From contig NC_019880.2 in the NCBI RefSeq assembly GCF_002234675.1, forward strand, positions 18,478,823 to 18,542,822: a DNA stretch of 64,000 nucleotides, given 5' to 3'. This stretch comes from Oryzias latipes (Eukaryota; Chordata; Actinopteri; Beloniformes; Adrianichthyidae). The stretch's first letter is position 1, and every line of letters starts with the position of its first letter. The notes beneath the pieces are model-generated. The model searched no databases. It had not been told where the DNA came from and saw only the letters and a list, made by a program, of their open reading frames with translations. Below, in pieces: positions 1-31,440 of the stretch. The position numbers and the translations under genes are program-made.

Positions 1-6062
<6,062 letters not shown>

Positions 6063-6150
6063 TTTTGCTCTGCAGTGGATCGCTACCAAATCCTGACTGA
6101 TAAGACCTCAGCTGCAGCACGGCGGAAAACTAAGACAAAGCAAGATCTGC

Positions 6151-6157
6151 TTTTATC
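6151..6157 (-). promoter_or_regulatory. TATA-like box of adh copy A
   Basis: Minus-strand GATAAAA, about 90 nt upstream of the copy A start codon (6060-6062). Copies B, C and D have AT-rich TATA-like motifs at a similar distance. Core promoter role is inferred from position only. Confidence 0.35.
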
Positions 6158-6356
6158 TTTCTGCCGGCAGGACTTTAACCCTTCAGGTGTCTTTATCCTT
6201 GAGTTTTGCCCACTTTTTAAACTCTGGAGCAAATGAGGGGACAAAAAAAAAAAGAAAAAGAAAATTTAAACCGCAAGCGCTACCCACCCCTGACGCCCAC
6301 CTCTACGCACCACCTCCACCATCGCTACCCACCTCTACGAAAAGCACATAGCTTAA

Positions 6357-6551
6357 CCCTTGTGCTATCCTAGGCACTTTACCATTGGGAGTTGGGTCAT
6401 CTAGACCCACTAGACAGTGCACTGAACCTTTTTTCTTCAATGATTTATGATCTTCACTGGTGTCCATGGATTACATGAAATCTTTCCACCTTTGTCATGG
6501 TAGGGAGAACACGTCAATTTAAGGGTGGGGTCATCTAAGATAGCACAAGGG
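6357..6551 (+). mobile_element. TTAA-flanked piggyBac-like MITE, copy 2
   Basis: 195-bp copy with TTAA on both sides and the same termini. It lacks about ten bases of the CCACCTTTATCCACC block. It sits about 300 bp upstream of the adh copy A start codon. Confidence 0.8.
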
Positions 6552-6974
6552 TTAAGATGCTAATTATACTAACTATGCTAGTCATGCGAATGTGGTTAAA
6601 AGTGCTAGCATTGCAATCAGCATCATCAACTCACTCAAAAAAAACCCAATTGCTTAAGATTATCATACTGGTAAGAGCTACATGTGATAAGTTGAAGAAA
6701 ATCCACTTTTTTCATGATAGCGGCTCTTCTGTTGATTTTATCTCCTTAGCAACCATTTTATGTTGTAGTTGGCTGGGGATCACGAACAGGTCAATGTCTG
6801 TCTCAGATGGATCGGAAAAAATAAACTTTTGGATGTCCTTAGCAATGGAGGATTGTTCGTATCCAGTGTATTTCAATTTGTTCAGTTCTAGCCATTGATG
6901 CATGTATTAAACTTTGACAGTATTCCTTTGAATATAATAGTATTAGCAGTACGGCACTTTTGTGAGCTCACTAT

Positions 6975-7150
6975 TCAAGATGGCGGCCCCCTTCCCTTAG
7001 TGGTCGACAAAAGCCCAGGTTGTAGACTTAAACTAGCGGCAAGTTTGTGTAATTTCAGGAGAGGGGGGGGGGGGGGGGTAATTTTCCAATATTGTACAAA
7101 ATCACAGGTTTTGGCACAAAATGGTCACCAAACCGTAGGTCGTGTAGCCA
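6975..7150. repeat. Diverged direct repeat, unit 1
   Basis: Aligns in the same orientation with 7491-7697. Shared landmarks in order: CAAGATGGC, TAGACT....CT.GCGGCA, GTGTGAAATTTCA-type, a TATTGTA..C block, ATGG.CACCAA.CCGTAG. Contains a poly-G tract at 7061-7078. Function unknown. Confidence 0.5.
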
Positions 7151-7490
7151 TCCCGTAATAATTTCAAAACTTCCTTTCATTTCAGCACATTTTTTTAACA
7201 GTGTTTTTATTGCTTACCACACCCACAGTTTTAATACTGTCATATTGTATGTTACATTGTTGTTCAGTGTGGGCCAAGCCAAAATTCCGATACAAAACGT
7301 GTGAGCTAGTTAAGACCGCAACAGGTGTGAATTCACTTTGCGCACGCCTTTAACAATCTACAACTTTTAATTGCAACATTTTTTTTTCCCACAGTAGCTT
7401 GCCATTGATGCCCGATAAGTTACGAAACGATCGATAAAAATCCCTAAGAGAAGTTTTTGTATGCGTCTGGAACTAAAAATTCAAGATGGC

Positions 7491-7697
7491 TTCTTCCTAA
7501 GGTCAAAGGTCAACAAAACCTCTGGTGTTAGTAGACTCGAGCTGGCGGCATGTGTGTGAAATTTCATGAGAGAAAGCAAATCCAAACAAAGAAAGAAATA
7601 ACACGTACAAAAGTGTTCCCGTATTGTAGACACCACGAAAATCACCAATTCTTAGAGTTCGTCATTAAATGGCCACCAAGCCGTAGTTCATTTGCTT
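7491..7697. repeat. Diverged direct repeat, unit 2
   Basis: Partner of 6975-7150, about 515 bp to the right, between adh copies A and B. No gene-like frame in either unit. Confidence 0.5.
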
Positions 7698-8106
7698 CAG
7701 GCTTTTCCAACTGCATTGTTTTGTTTTGCTCTAGATTCACAACAATTTTGGGGAAAAAATGAAAAAAAAATACTTTGAGGATTAGGAGGTTCAGATGTTG
7801 TCTGTACAGATTTGAAAAACATTTTGATTTAAGCCTCAGCTGTCAAACCGAACAAACAACTAAAAATGACAATAGCCATCTGTACTTGCTGTTCACTTCC
7901 TTAGAATTTCTAAGCAAAGAAAAAGGACAAACAAATTGAGTTGTAGTTGCCATTTACTCATTTCCCATTAGGTTGGACATTTTCACTTATGACCAGCATG
8001 TGGACAGAAGTCAGGAAAAGCATTTGCTCGTCTTCATCTCCCATGTGCAAACAGGCTCCATAATGCAGCAATTCAACCAAATGGGCATAATGATCTCAAA
8101 GATGGG

Positions 8107-14207
<6,101 letters not shown>

Positions 14208-14287
14208 TTTTTGCGAACTGGAGGAATAACCGCTAAAAATTGAGGACTGAAAACAAGTTAGCAGCTGCAGCACAGCAGGCAACAGAG

Positions 14288-14297
14288 TATAAATTTA
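14288..14297 (-). promoter_or_regulatory. TATA-like box of adh copy B
   Basis: The motif TATAAATTTA, with reverse complement TAAATTTATA, lies about 80-90 nt upstream of the copy B start codon (14205-14207). It is at the same distance as the motifs of copies C and D. The role is inferred. Confidence 0.3.
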
Positions 14298-14992
14298 GAA
14301 CAGCTTTTTCTGGCTCTTAGAGGACATGACCCAAAACACATCTTAGAATGTGCTGATCCTTTGGAGTCTTCTTCAGCTCTTTGTCAGGATCACACCAGGT
14401 TTACATTTCCAATCACCACAGCTCCTAAGTGTCAGCTAGTTACTCTGGTAAAGTCTGTGGTTGCCAGGTTGGCATTTTACCTTTTCTAGTGAACCTATTT
14501 ACCCATTCATTTTATGCCATGAACAGTAGAGTAGAAACAATGAAGAGATTAAGGAAAAAACATTTGCACGATTAAGATTTGGTCACATAAACCTGAAAAG
14601 AAAAGACATTTAACTTTAAAACTTCACAGGTGTTTTGTTGTCCAAATGTGTACTGGTATTTAAAAAGGAGAAACTCGGGAGATCATCTAATAGTCATAGA
14701 TTCAAAAATACATGGCTTGAAATAAAATAAAGGGTTCATTTATTTTGTATAGTGTTTCCCGATTTAGCTGCTGCATTCTTTATGTAGCCACAAGTGGACC
14801 AAACAAGGGTCTCATGGTGCTTGTCCCAAGCCCGGCTAAATACAGTGCGCTGTGTCAGGGAGGGCATCCGACGTAAAATCTTTACCAAACCAAACCAGAC
14901 CTATGATATGGTTGAGTCCCGGGTTAAGCTGATTCTCTGTGGTGAACCCTGAAGTAAAAAGCTGAAAGGGAAAGATTTGTTTCATTCTGTAA

Positions 14993-15197
14993 CCCTTGTG
15001 CTGTCCTAGGCACTCTAACATTGGGAGTTGGGTCATCTAGACCCACTAGACAGTGCACTGAACCTTTTTTCTTCAATGATTTGTGATCTTCACTGGTGTC
15101 CATGGATTACATGAAATCTTTCCACCTTTATCCACCTTTGTCATGGTAGGGAGAACACGTCAATGTAAGGGTGGGGTCATCTAAGATAGCAGAAGGG
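14993..15197 (+). mobile_element. TTAA-flanked piggyBac-like MITE, copy 3
   Basis: 205-bp copy about 790 bp upstream of adh copy B. Flanks read GTAA and TTAA, so one duplication has mutated; the right terminus reads AGAAGGG. Confidence 0.75.
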
Positions 15198-16049
15198 TTA
15201 AGAAAATAAGGGAACTTGGTTTTTCTTTCTAGTGCCATAAAACAGGAAGAACAACCAACTGCCGTCTACTGGACCCTTGTCTTCCAACATTGGGGAGGGA
15301 ACTGGACCCCCTCAGTGCAGGAACACAGTTCTTGGGGGTCAGTTATGCTGAAGCTTTGCTGGCTGGTGTCTGGTCATGGAATGCCAAGTATCATTCTGCA
15401 TCATTCTCCATTACAGATGTAAAAAAAAAAGTAGTAGGTAGTGGTAAATCCATCCAGTCTTTTCTACTTTGGTAAACAAAACATTTACACTTCTCTGTAA
15501 GATTCATTTGAGGGTTCAAATAAAAATATAGAAGCAAAACTTTGTGTTGTGTTCTTCTTATGGCGCTATTTGCAAATGCACAAAATTTATAAACAGAAGC
15601 ACAAGTGTGAAAAATTGCTGCACTCTGAAATAACACATGCAGGGCATTACAACTCTAGAGAAATAGTCATGTACATGTGGTTGGTCAAAAATATTTCCAT
15701 GTTTGGTCTTGTCAGCTTCAACAAAAATACATTCAAGCCACCCAACTCCCCATCATCGTACTTTTATTTTGACAGCGTATGCAGTTCATTAGTGCTGTTT
15801 TTCAATGAGAACATTCTCCAACTTGGTATGAATTAGAAGTATGTTCCCACACCTCCCTGAATCTGAACCTTTTCTCAAACACTTTCCTATCCTCAGCTTC
15901 AAAATTCTGCAGAAATTTCAAACTGAATCTCCCCATAGACTTGGTCAAATCTTGCCTCATCCTTCTCCTCCCTTTAAATGTGTCCATCTTTCACTCTTCA
16001 CTCACCACTAGTCCTTTCTTCGTCAGTACCGCAACTGTCTTGCGATATT

Positions 16050-16230
16050 GAAAATCCCTAGGCTTTTTCCGCCCACAACTCTGAGGCAAACTCTGAAGAT
16101 GACAGCTGCTCTGCAGAAACTATGTCTTAGAAAACGACACAGGTTTTTTTATTTTTTTATTTTCATAGTTAATAGATCACTGGGAACACTTTTACAATAG
16201 ACCAAAAGATGATCACGATGTAAGTTAATT
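16050..16230. repeat. Dispersed repeat family Z, partial copy
   Basis: Only the right part is present: CTGCTCTGCAGAAACTATGT, GGGAACACTTTTACAATAGA and AAAAGATGATC, matching 3470-3620 and 62690-62800. Confidence 0.5.
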
Positions 16231-16914
16231 TGACATTTTGTTTGTTTGTTTGTTTTGGATAGCATCAATTAACAGTATCCCACAAAAAGGGAGGAAAAAA
16301 GTGGCCAAATTTGGTCCTGTTGTCTCTCCAGTGTTTAAAGTCTTCGCCCCCCGTCAAGTCGACCTTTTCTTTTCAAAAAGTGTTGCCTCTTCAAAACAGG
16401 AAACAAATCACTGAAAACCTTTAATTCATAAGATTCTTGCTTTGATAATAATGACACAGCCATTTGCTCTTTATAGTTTAAATCTATAATTTCATCTTTT
16501 GCAAGCAAATACATTTTACAATTTGTTTGTTTTATTTTGCTGTTTTTCTATTTTTTAACCTTTTTTTCATCTCTTAAAAAAGACTGGTTGCAAAAAGTTA
16601 AATTCTTTTTGGATTAAAAATAAAATTTAGAAAAAGTTACTAAAAAACAGGCAATGGATTTATTCCAAAGAAATAAAAAAATGAAGAGACACTATTAAGA
16701 GCTAAGTTAATTCCAGTTTTAAAGTAAGAAAAAGAACATCAAATGAAAAGTGATATGTTTAATCATTCATTTTGTTTCGGATATTTCTTTGAATTTACAT
16801 CCATTCCTTTAAAATTTTTCAATAATTTGAAACAACTATAATGGTACCTTGTTAAGGGTCTCACTGTTGCAGCATGCCTTACGTTTTTACAAACCATCTG
16901 AAGACACACTGCAG

Positions 16915-24430
<7,516 letters not shown>

Positions 24431-24512
24431 TTTTTAAGCAGAAAAATGTTTTCAAACTCCAGACACGAGTGATAAGGTGCAGCTGTAAGACAGGACGCTC
24501 ATTTACAGAGAG

Positions 24513-24518
24513 TTTAAA
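24513..24518 (-). promoter_or_regulatory. TATA-like box of adh copy C
   Basis: Minus-strand ATTTAAAC, about 85 nt upstream of the copy C start codon, at the same distance as the copy D motif. Inferred from position. Confidence 0.3.
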
Positions 24519-25971
24519 TCCATGACTATTCCAGTGAAATTAATGTTTAACAGAAAAATAAATGAAAACACGAACTTTGGCCATTTTTTTTTTTTGCTTT
24601 TTCAACAGTCCAAAAGACACCATGTGTGAGCAGTTTTCCTTGAAAAACAATGACAGAGCATAATCTAACAGCAGGCTTAAATTGGAACAGACTGGATTAT
24701 GGCCGTAACTGGACACATTTAGATGGTTTTTGCTTTTTCCTCTTCTTTTTGCTTTCTTAATATGACCTTGCAGGACCGAGAAACAAGGTTAAGATTTTCA
24801 AGACGGCTTGTGACTCAAACAAAAAACAACTACAGAAACATACAACACAAAAATAATTCTCTTTTTTTTTCTTTTTTTTCTTTTTGTAACTTGTTCTGTC
24901 CAACAGCTAAGCAAACAGATTAGAGCTGAAGGCTTTTTGTGTTGGACAGGTTTTACTATCACAAAAAGAGGTTATATAGCTTCGAGAAACCTGGGTGTAG
25001 ATTTGTATAAATCCCTTTTTGTTGTATTATTTTTTATTTATTTGTTACATTTAGTGTGTGTGGAGGGAGAGGGGAAGAATGTGAGGGGGGGGGGGTGGAA
25101 GAGAGTAAAAGGAAAAGAGGTGAGAAAGTGGGGGATACAAGTACTGATTTGAATAAGTTATTATTTCAAGCTATAACAATTATACCAGATCTGCTGGAAA
25201 GACAAATATTACATCAAAGGTGAAATTCTGACACTAAGATGAGTGGAAAACATCTGTCCATCAATACACAGTGGGTTAAAAAATAATTCTCTAATAGAAA
25301 ACAGAATCAAATCTAATTGAAAGCTTTCAGCATCTACAAAAACATTTACAAGCATTTACAAAAACTGCATTTCAGTAGCTTTGGAGACAAGGTTTTTTCA
25401 AACAACTGTTGTTTTTCTGTTGGGCGTGTAAGACAGAGAAGGGAACTTTCTTGCACTGTAGTGCTGCGTATACTAGAAATGAATAATACAAATATATTTT
25501 GCCATAGAATAGAAAGACTAGAACAGTTGTTTGTGCAATGTTTCTACCATTTTTAGATGTCTCTTTGACCTGGTCTTTTTCAGAAATAAATAAAGTCCTC
25601 TTTACTTCTTATATTAGAAATTGCTCATTGAAACAAGCAGCTCGTGTCATTTTAAACCAAACTACTTCTTTAATGTTCCCTATTTTGCCACAATATTTGC
25701 TGTTTTGAAAAAATGTGTTCATATTGACTCAATACGATTTTTTTTTGGAACCACTCATCTGAAAATATAAACTCCACTGACAGTAGCGTTGTGTTGTCTC
25801 AGTGCCTATGATGGTTTAGAGTAGTCATACACAAAGTTCAGTTTGTTTCTGATGCAGCAAGCACTGCTTTTAGTTCTGTACTTCTGTTTTTAGTCATTTC
25901 TTCCACTGAATTGTTCAAACCTGGTTTGTTTACCTGCATAGTTTTGCGTCATCATCGCTCACTGTATCTAC
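24519..25971. other. Upstream flank of adh C, no gene seen
   Basis: AT-rich with poly-T runs and a G-rich tract near 25085. No exon, repeat family or conserved motif recognised. Confidence 0.45.
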
Positions 25972-26170
25972 GCTGAACAAAAATAAAAACTTAATGCTTG
26001 TTTTTGCTCCCATTCTATCAGAATATTGTTCACAAATCTGTCTAAACCTGTGAATGAGAACTTCTCCTTTGCTGAGATCATCATCCATCCTCACAGGTGC
26101 CACATCAGGATGTTGATTTGGACAGCTTCAGCCTTTGACTGCCACCTGTCTTATAAGACACAGAACACCA
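25972..26170 (+). mobile_element. Tc1/mariner-type terminal fragment
   Basis: Starts CTGAACAAAAATAAAAACTT followed by TGTTTTTGCTCCCATTCT, the terminal sequence of a widespread vertebrate Tc1-like element. It continues through ATATTGTTCACAAATCTGTC and CTTCTCCTTTGCTGAGAT. It has no coding part and abuts the relic adh 3' end. Confidence 0.6.
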
Positions 26171-26177
26171 AAAAATA

Positions 26178-26310
26178 TGATATGTTTAATCATTTATTTT
26201 GTTTCAAATATATTCTAGTGTTTACATTTTCCCTTATTTTAGTCATTTTATGAAGAGTCTCACTGCAGCAACCCACACGCTTTTAAAACCAGGAGACACA
26301 GTAGAATATA
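26178..26310 (-). pseudogene. Relic adh 3' end (3'UTR fragment)
   Basis: About 130 bp aligning with the 3' flank of copy C at 16750-16920. Shared blocks include GATATGTTTAATCATT, TTTTGTTTC, and GTCTCACTG...GCAGCA. AATAAA is kept on the minus strand at 26193-26198. No coding exon follows, so this looks like the tail of a further, deleted adh copy between C and D. A Tc1-type fragment abuts it. Confidence 0.5.
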
Positions 26311-27472
26311 AGGTGAAATAAAAGTATGGAGTTTATGTTCTGGTCTAAAAAATACAATAAGGTTCCCTTGTTAGCTCTGATTTAATCTTAGTTTTTTATT
26401 TATTTATGAGTTTCTGGATTCACCAACAAAGGTACACTGTAAACACTATTTCTTTGATCATTCTTCAAAAAATAAGGCACATTTTCCAAGCAGTTTTTAG
26501 TAGTTAAGTAAACAAAGTGGTATTTTGGTATTTCAAGTTAACATGAATAAATTGAGTGAAATCCACTTTTTTGAAAACTATTAAATGCGTGTAGGATTTT
26601 GAAAAAAATAGTTGTTTAAAGCAAATTTGTATTCTTATATACTCAAATGCATTCATTTTAGTTAGGTCAGAAATATTAGGTTTTGATGAAGTAATATCTT
26701 TTGTTACAGTTGATGAGGATTAAAGAAGAACACAATAATGTTCACAATTTTGAAACTATTTATTCAAATCCAAACTTCAAATTTTGAAGCCTTAACAGCT
26801 CAACTGCTGGATATGACAAGTCTCAAAATAAAAGGATGATAATAATAAGGATCATAAAAATGTATAGCCTTAACATAATTGTCAAATTTTCAACATAAAA
26901 TACAAAACAGTGATAGAAATATGACAGAATTGGCATTTTTTTCAGATAAACAATTTGTTACAGTTGATAACACAGTTGTAATCAGTGGTGGATTTTGTGC
27001 AAAAAAGCAATTAACAATTTACTTCAACAATCAGACAGTTGCCAATAATGGCATTTTAAAAGATCAATAAAATCGTGTTGACCATCTTAAACATGATTTT
27101 GCATTTAAACCACTAACAGTGTTGAATATTTTGCAGATGTCTGGAAACAAACTATGAAAATATGTGCTGGCGTGCTGGCCAACTGCTCCTCTTTTGTCAG
27201 TGAACATCTGCATAAGCTTTGGGCTGTGTCGATTCAACTGGAACATAAATTATGATTCCATTGGAACAGCAGTGCATCTATGAAATTCTTCGTTTATCTA
27301 GAAGACATTAGATTAATTTTGTATTCTTTTGGAATAGACATTAACATGTCAATGTCATATCAGATATTAAACATTCTGGAATTCATAATTGGAAAAAAAG
27401 GGTTTTAGAGCATGTTCTGAAAAAACAAGATAATTCAAGGCAAAACATTTTGATGCAAGTTTTATCAACAAC
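26311..27472. other. AT-rich intergenic stretch
   Basis: No gene or repeat recognised; short open frames only. Confidence 0.45.
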
Positions 27473-27477
27473 AATAA

Positions 27478-28009
27478 TGTCATGGTGCCTCCCTCAGTCA
27501 CCGCCCCCCTCCCAACTCTGCTCATTGGAACCAGCTGTCCTGCATCATCTCATCACCTGCTGACCTTCATTAGGAGATCCACCCCAGCATTCGACACCAG
27601 TCCGTTACACTCTCCGGTGCTTTGTCTGGCCACCAAGCTAAGTTACGATTATCCAAGTCTAAGCCTCGTACTTACCTCTCTTTGTACATCTTCAGGTCCT
27701 CTCCTCCACGGGTGCCGCTGGTTCCTCCCTGTTCACTCCTCGCCTCCTCAGCTCAGGCCACGAAGTCCGCCTCACGGCTCTCTGGTTCGCTCGCCGCCGG
27801 CTCTACCTTGATCACAGGCTTCACGACGCAGCCAACAAGATCCCCTTTCAAGGAACGCCAGTGTTCTACGCCTCCTTCTTACCTTTTGCTCGCTATACCC
27901 CAGAACTCTTGGATTTGCATATCCATTAAATCCTTTCCAAAAATCTCTGAGTCTGAGTTTACTTCAGGGTTCCAGCAACTGGGTCTGCCACGTCATCGAT
28001 GTCATGACA
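27478..28009 (+). mobile_element. Solo LTR with perfect 5-bp target duplication
   Basis: 532 bp beginning TGTCATG and ending CATGACA (7-bp inverted ends), flanked on both sides by AATAA. An ATTAAA-type poly(A) signal lies near the right end. No second LTR or internal region is present, so it probably formed by LTR-LTR recombination. Orientation is taken from the poly(A) signal. Open frames inside it have no gene-like features. Confidence 0.85.
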
Positions 28010-28280
28010 AATAACATGGAACAAATGAAACAAGACAATGTATTTGGGAAGGTAAGAAAGCCTTACTTGGTATTCTCTTGCTGGCTGTGATCAGATCAAG
28101 TCTAAGGTTTTCAAGGGTCTCATTTGTCTCACCAGGTTGATGTTGGGAAAATAGCTGACTTCTGCCCTTTTTGTTTCTTTATGTTTTTGGCAACTTTTCT
28201 TTCATTGTCTGGCTTGTGTTTTTTTAGAGAATTAATCAAAAGTTCAGAGCTTCTCAGTGCTCTACGTATGGTTTCCACAT

Positions 28281-28850
28281 TTTAATTTGAGGCTCTGCTG
28301 CCATCCATACATCCCACTGAAAAATTCAATTCAATGTTATTTGTATAGCCCAAATTCACAACAACAGTCGTCTCAATGGGCTTCATACCGGTAATTGTAA
28401 GGTAAACATACAATCAAAAGGATCATAAATGCATAGAATTGCTAGGACCTAGACTGGGCTTTTTCAGGAGAGGTTTAACAATTGCATATTCAAAAGACTG
28501 TGGCACTTAACCTGTTTCCAGAGAGGTATTTATTATCGTTAGTATGGATTCATTAATTAGGGGGAAGGTTTCTTTAAAAAGCCTAGTGGGAATTGGGTCT
28601 AAAACACAAGTTCAGGATTTTGAGGACGTAATACCCTCGATTGGTGAAATAGCCGTCCCTCAGCTCCCCAGCTTTGGACCAAAGTCTAACCCAGCCCAGG
28701 AGCCCCGTCGCTGAGGAGCTGAACCCCCAGGCCCAACATCCTCCACACCACACAAAGAGAGAGGAGACAAGAAAGAGCCTATCCCAGGGGCCAGCCCCCC
28801 CAAGCAAGGTTAAGAGTTAGATAGTCACGTTAATGTTATTTTTAGTGCCT
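28281..28850. repeat. Interspersed repeat fragments
   Basis: The stretch begins with AATTCAATTCAATGTTATTT and TGTATAGCCCAAATTCACAA, a motif dispersed in fish genomes. A second fragment (about 28460-28620) has a GTTTCCAGAGAGGTATTTAT-type motif, followed by a GC-rich tail. The family was not identified. Confidence 0.4.
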
Positions 28851-28989
28851 CTGTTATGTTACATCTATGTTACATCTGTTCCTTATAGGCAAGGTAACCA
28901 CGGTTAAAATGAAAATCTTACCCAACGTTAATTATCTCTTTACACACAACTGCCACTAAAATGGTTCAAAACATTACACTCATCCATAT

Positions 28990-29143
28990 TGCAATGTTGG
29001 ACCAGATTTTCAAAACACGTGGAGGCCAGTTTATCCAGAACCGTGTCTTTGTTTATTCCACCATGTTCGTTCTCCTCCTCTATGTACATGCAACAACTAA
29101 ACCATACAAAACTGAACCATACAAAACAGACTCACCCTTATCC
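28990..29143 (-). mobile_element. Truncated 3' LTR of the gypsy-type remnant
   Basis: About 150 bp aligning with 31066-31205: shared TTCAAAAC.CGTGGAGGCC, TTTATCCAGAACCGT, TTCTCCTCCTCTA and CATACAAAACAGACTC. It passes directly into reverse-transcriptase sequence on its right, so the end of pol and the start of this LTR are deleted. Confidence 0.7.
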
Positions 29144-29153
29144 CCCAGACTCC

Positions 29154-31047
29154 CTAGAAATCCCTCTCTGTCTTTCTGATCTTACATTTATCTTTATTTA
29201 ACTTCAGGTTCATCTCCCTGATTCTGTCCACCAGTGCTCTCAGTCTCCTGTCATGCTGTTTCTCATTTTCACCCCACACCAAAATATCATCCACTAAGTT
29301 CACAACACCCTCCAAACCTTCCAGTCTCTGTGCAATGCACTTTTGAAACACTTCTGGAGCCGACGACACACCAAACGGAAGTTGCAGGAATCGGTATCGT
29401 CCATACGGGGTGTTAAAGGTACATAACTTAGAGCTCTCCTCATCTAGCTGAACACCTGCCAGAAACCATGGTTAGCATCTAATATGGAGAAAACCTTTGC
29501 ATTTGGCATTTCTGCAGTTATCTCTTCAACTGTGCACAGCGGATAGTGTTCTCTTTTTATGGCTTTGTTGAGATCTTGGGGATCAATGCAGATCCTGAGT
29601 TTGTTGGGTTTCACTACTGTGACCATGCTGTTGACCCAATCTGTAGGCTCGGTCTGCTTTGTAATTACTCCAAGATCCTCCATCCTGTCCAGTTCTGCCT
29701 TTATTCTGTCCTTCAGCGATGTTGGCACTTTCCGTGGTGAGTGAATAACTAGAGTCACATCAGGGTTGAGCTGGATGTGGTGCAGTCCCGGAACACATCT
29801 TAGACCAGTAAACACATCCTCATATTCATTTAAAATGTCAGTGTTATCTTTATCTACACCGTCCACTCTTCTGATTAGTCATAGCTTTGTGCAGGAGTCT
29901 CTTCCAAGAATAGCAGGTGAGTCTTTTCCTATGATCTGAAATTCTAACTCATATTCCTTGTCTCTGAAGTCACACTTGAGCTTTGCCTTGCCATTTGTCT
30001 TGATTACATGGCCAGAGTAAGTAACTATGTTACATCCTGATTTAATTAACTGCATGTTTGTTTGTCATTTTCTCCAAATCTCTCATTGACAGCACGTTAC
30101 ACTCTGTTCCAGTATCAAGCTTCACAGTGAGCACACCATTGTTAAATTTTAGCTCTCGAGTCCATTTCTTAGTATTATTGTTCAATGTTGAGACTGCATC
30201 CAGCTCATGCTCTGCACCTGTTGGCTCACTTTGTTTGATTTCTATACATCCCATAATCATGACATCCTCTTCCTGCTTGTTCTACTTCATGGACCTTTTT
30301 CTCTGTTTTCCTGGGTTTGTATTGTTGATTTTGTGACTTGCATTTGCGACTGAAGTGATTCTTTAATTTGCAATGATTGCATATTTTTCCATATGCAGGA
30401 CACTTCCTTTGGTTCATGGATGTAGCCACACCTGTTACACTCTTCTTTCTCTTTGGCATTCTCACTGTGCACGCCAGCTGCTTTCTTTACTCTGGTAACT
30501 TTTGTCTTGTGCACTGCTACATCTGCTTCCTCATGCAGGGCTTTCATGTGAGTGTAGCTTACCTCACTTGCTCGACAGATGTCCACAGACTTGTCAAATT
30601 TAGCAACTTTGCTCTCACAGTGTCATTTGTTATTCCACAGACTATGCGGCCTTTTATCAGCTCATCTGTCAGTTGTGCAAACTCACAGTCTTTTGCTTTG
30701 TTTTCCTGGTCCGTCACATAAGCATCAATTGATTCATTTGCTACTTGCACTCTGTTAAAGAAAACGTATCTCAGATACGTGATGTTTTTTCGGGGCTCAC
30801 AGTAGACTCTGAACATGTCCTTCAGCCCATCAAATCCATCCACATCTTCATCAAAGACCACTGTATTAAATACCTTTATAGCTTCATCTCCAGCAACGTG
30901 AAGAAATGTCGCACACTTCACTTTATCGCTCTTTTCGGCGATTCTGGTCGCAATGAGATATAATTCAAACTTCTGAATCCAAATCCGCCGGTTTTCTGGC
31001 ACATTTCCTTCAAAACTCAGACTACTCGGTGGCTTTAACTGTTCCAT
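29154..31047 (-). pseudogene. Ty3/gypsy-type gag-pol remnant, internally deleted
   Basis: Read from right to left: a gag-like frame starts at 31047 (MEQLKPPSSLSFEGN). CCHC-type zinc-knuckle pieces follow (CNRCGYIHEP; CNHCKLKNHFSRKC, in another frame, about 30300-30470). Then comes an aspartic-protease motif (KLDTGTECNVL, about 30090-30130). Reverse-transcriptase pieces are in two frames: 29444-29866 (VITKQTEPTDWVNSM, LRICIDPQDLNKAIK) and 29154-29369 (VNLVDDILVWGE). Several frameshifts and stops interrupt it. RNase H and integrase are missing. A non-infectious genomic fossil. Confidence 0.85.
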
Positions 31048-31205
31048 CTTTGACTTATGACACCATGTAATGAGGTTAGACCTGATATTCAAAACTCGTG
31101 GAGGCCAGTTTATCCAGAACCGTTTCTCTGTTCATTCCACCATGTTTGTTCTCCTCCTCTACGTACATGCATGAACTGAACCATACAAAACAGACTCCCC
31201 CTTGT
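31048..31205 (-). mobile_element. 5' LTR of the gypsy-type remnant, with primer-binding-site-like motif
   Basis: Direct-repeat partner of 28990-29143. On the minus strand the LTR ends ...CCTCATTACA at 31066. TGGTGTCATAAGTC follows two bases later, a primer-binding-site-like sequence, then the gag start. The far end of the LTR is not clear; LINE sequence begins soon after. Confidence 0.65.
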
Positions 31206-31229
31206 GGTCGGAGTCAAGCAAGCACCATA

Positions 31230-31440
31230 CATCACACATATACATCACACATATCAAGCTTTTTATGGAACAAGAAACCTGCAAGAATTAGTCTAAAAAC
31301 TTTAAAATCTGCAAAAAACTGTGGAGGCTTAGAATTACCTAACCTCTACAAGTACTTTCTTGCAAATAGATAACAAGACATCTTAAAATGGTTAAAAACA
31401 AATCCAGAAACCAACTCATGGTTGGACTTAAAACAGGCTG
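31230..31440 (+). mobile_element. L1-type LINE ORF2 fragment
   Basis: Plus-strand translation SFLWNKKPARISLKTLKSAK then GGLELPNLYKYFLANR, a stop, and ILKWLKTNPETNSWLDL in the same frame. This matches the C-terminal part of L1-type ORF2 (WN...PRI...L....GGL.LPN). Short and broken. Confidence 0.6.

Larger units (their letters stand above)
6558..8106. other. Intergenic region between adh A and B
   Basis: No gene recognised. A 63-codon minus-strand frame (6712-6903) has no recognisable motif. The direct-repeat pair described separately occupies the middle. The last 400 bases would include the 3'UTR of copy B, but no clear AATAAA was spotted. Confidence 0.5.
14300..16914. other. Intergenic region between adh B and C
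   Basis: Holds MITE copy 3, a partial family Z repeat, and the 3' flank of copy C with a possible AATGAA poly(A) signal at 16766-16771. Otherwise AT-rich with nothing recognised. Confidence 0.5.

Noticed and set aside
6712..6903. 63-codon minus-strand frame between adh A and B
   Set aside because: No recognised motif, splice signals or homology to neighbouring genes.
27482..28014. Open frames of 109 and 130 codons
   Set aside because: They lie within a solo LTR with defined ends and target duplications.
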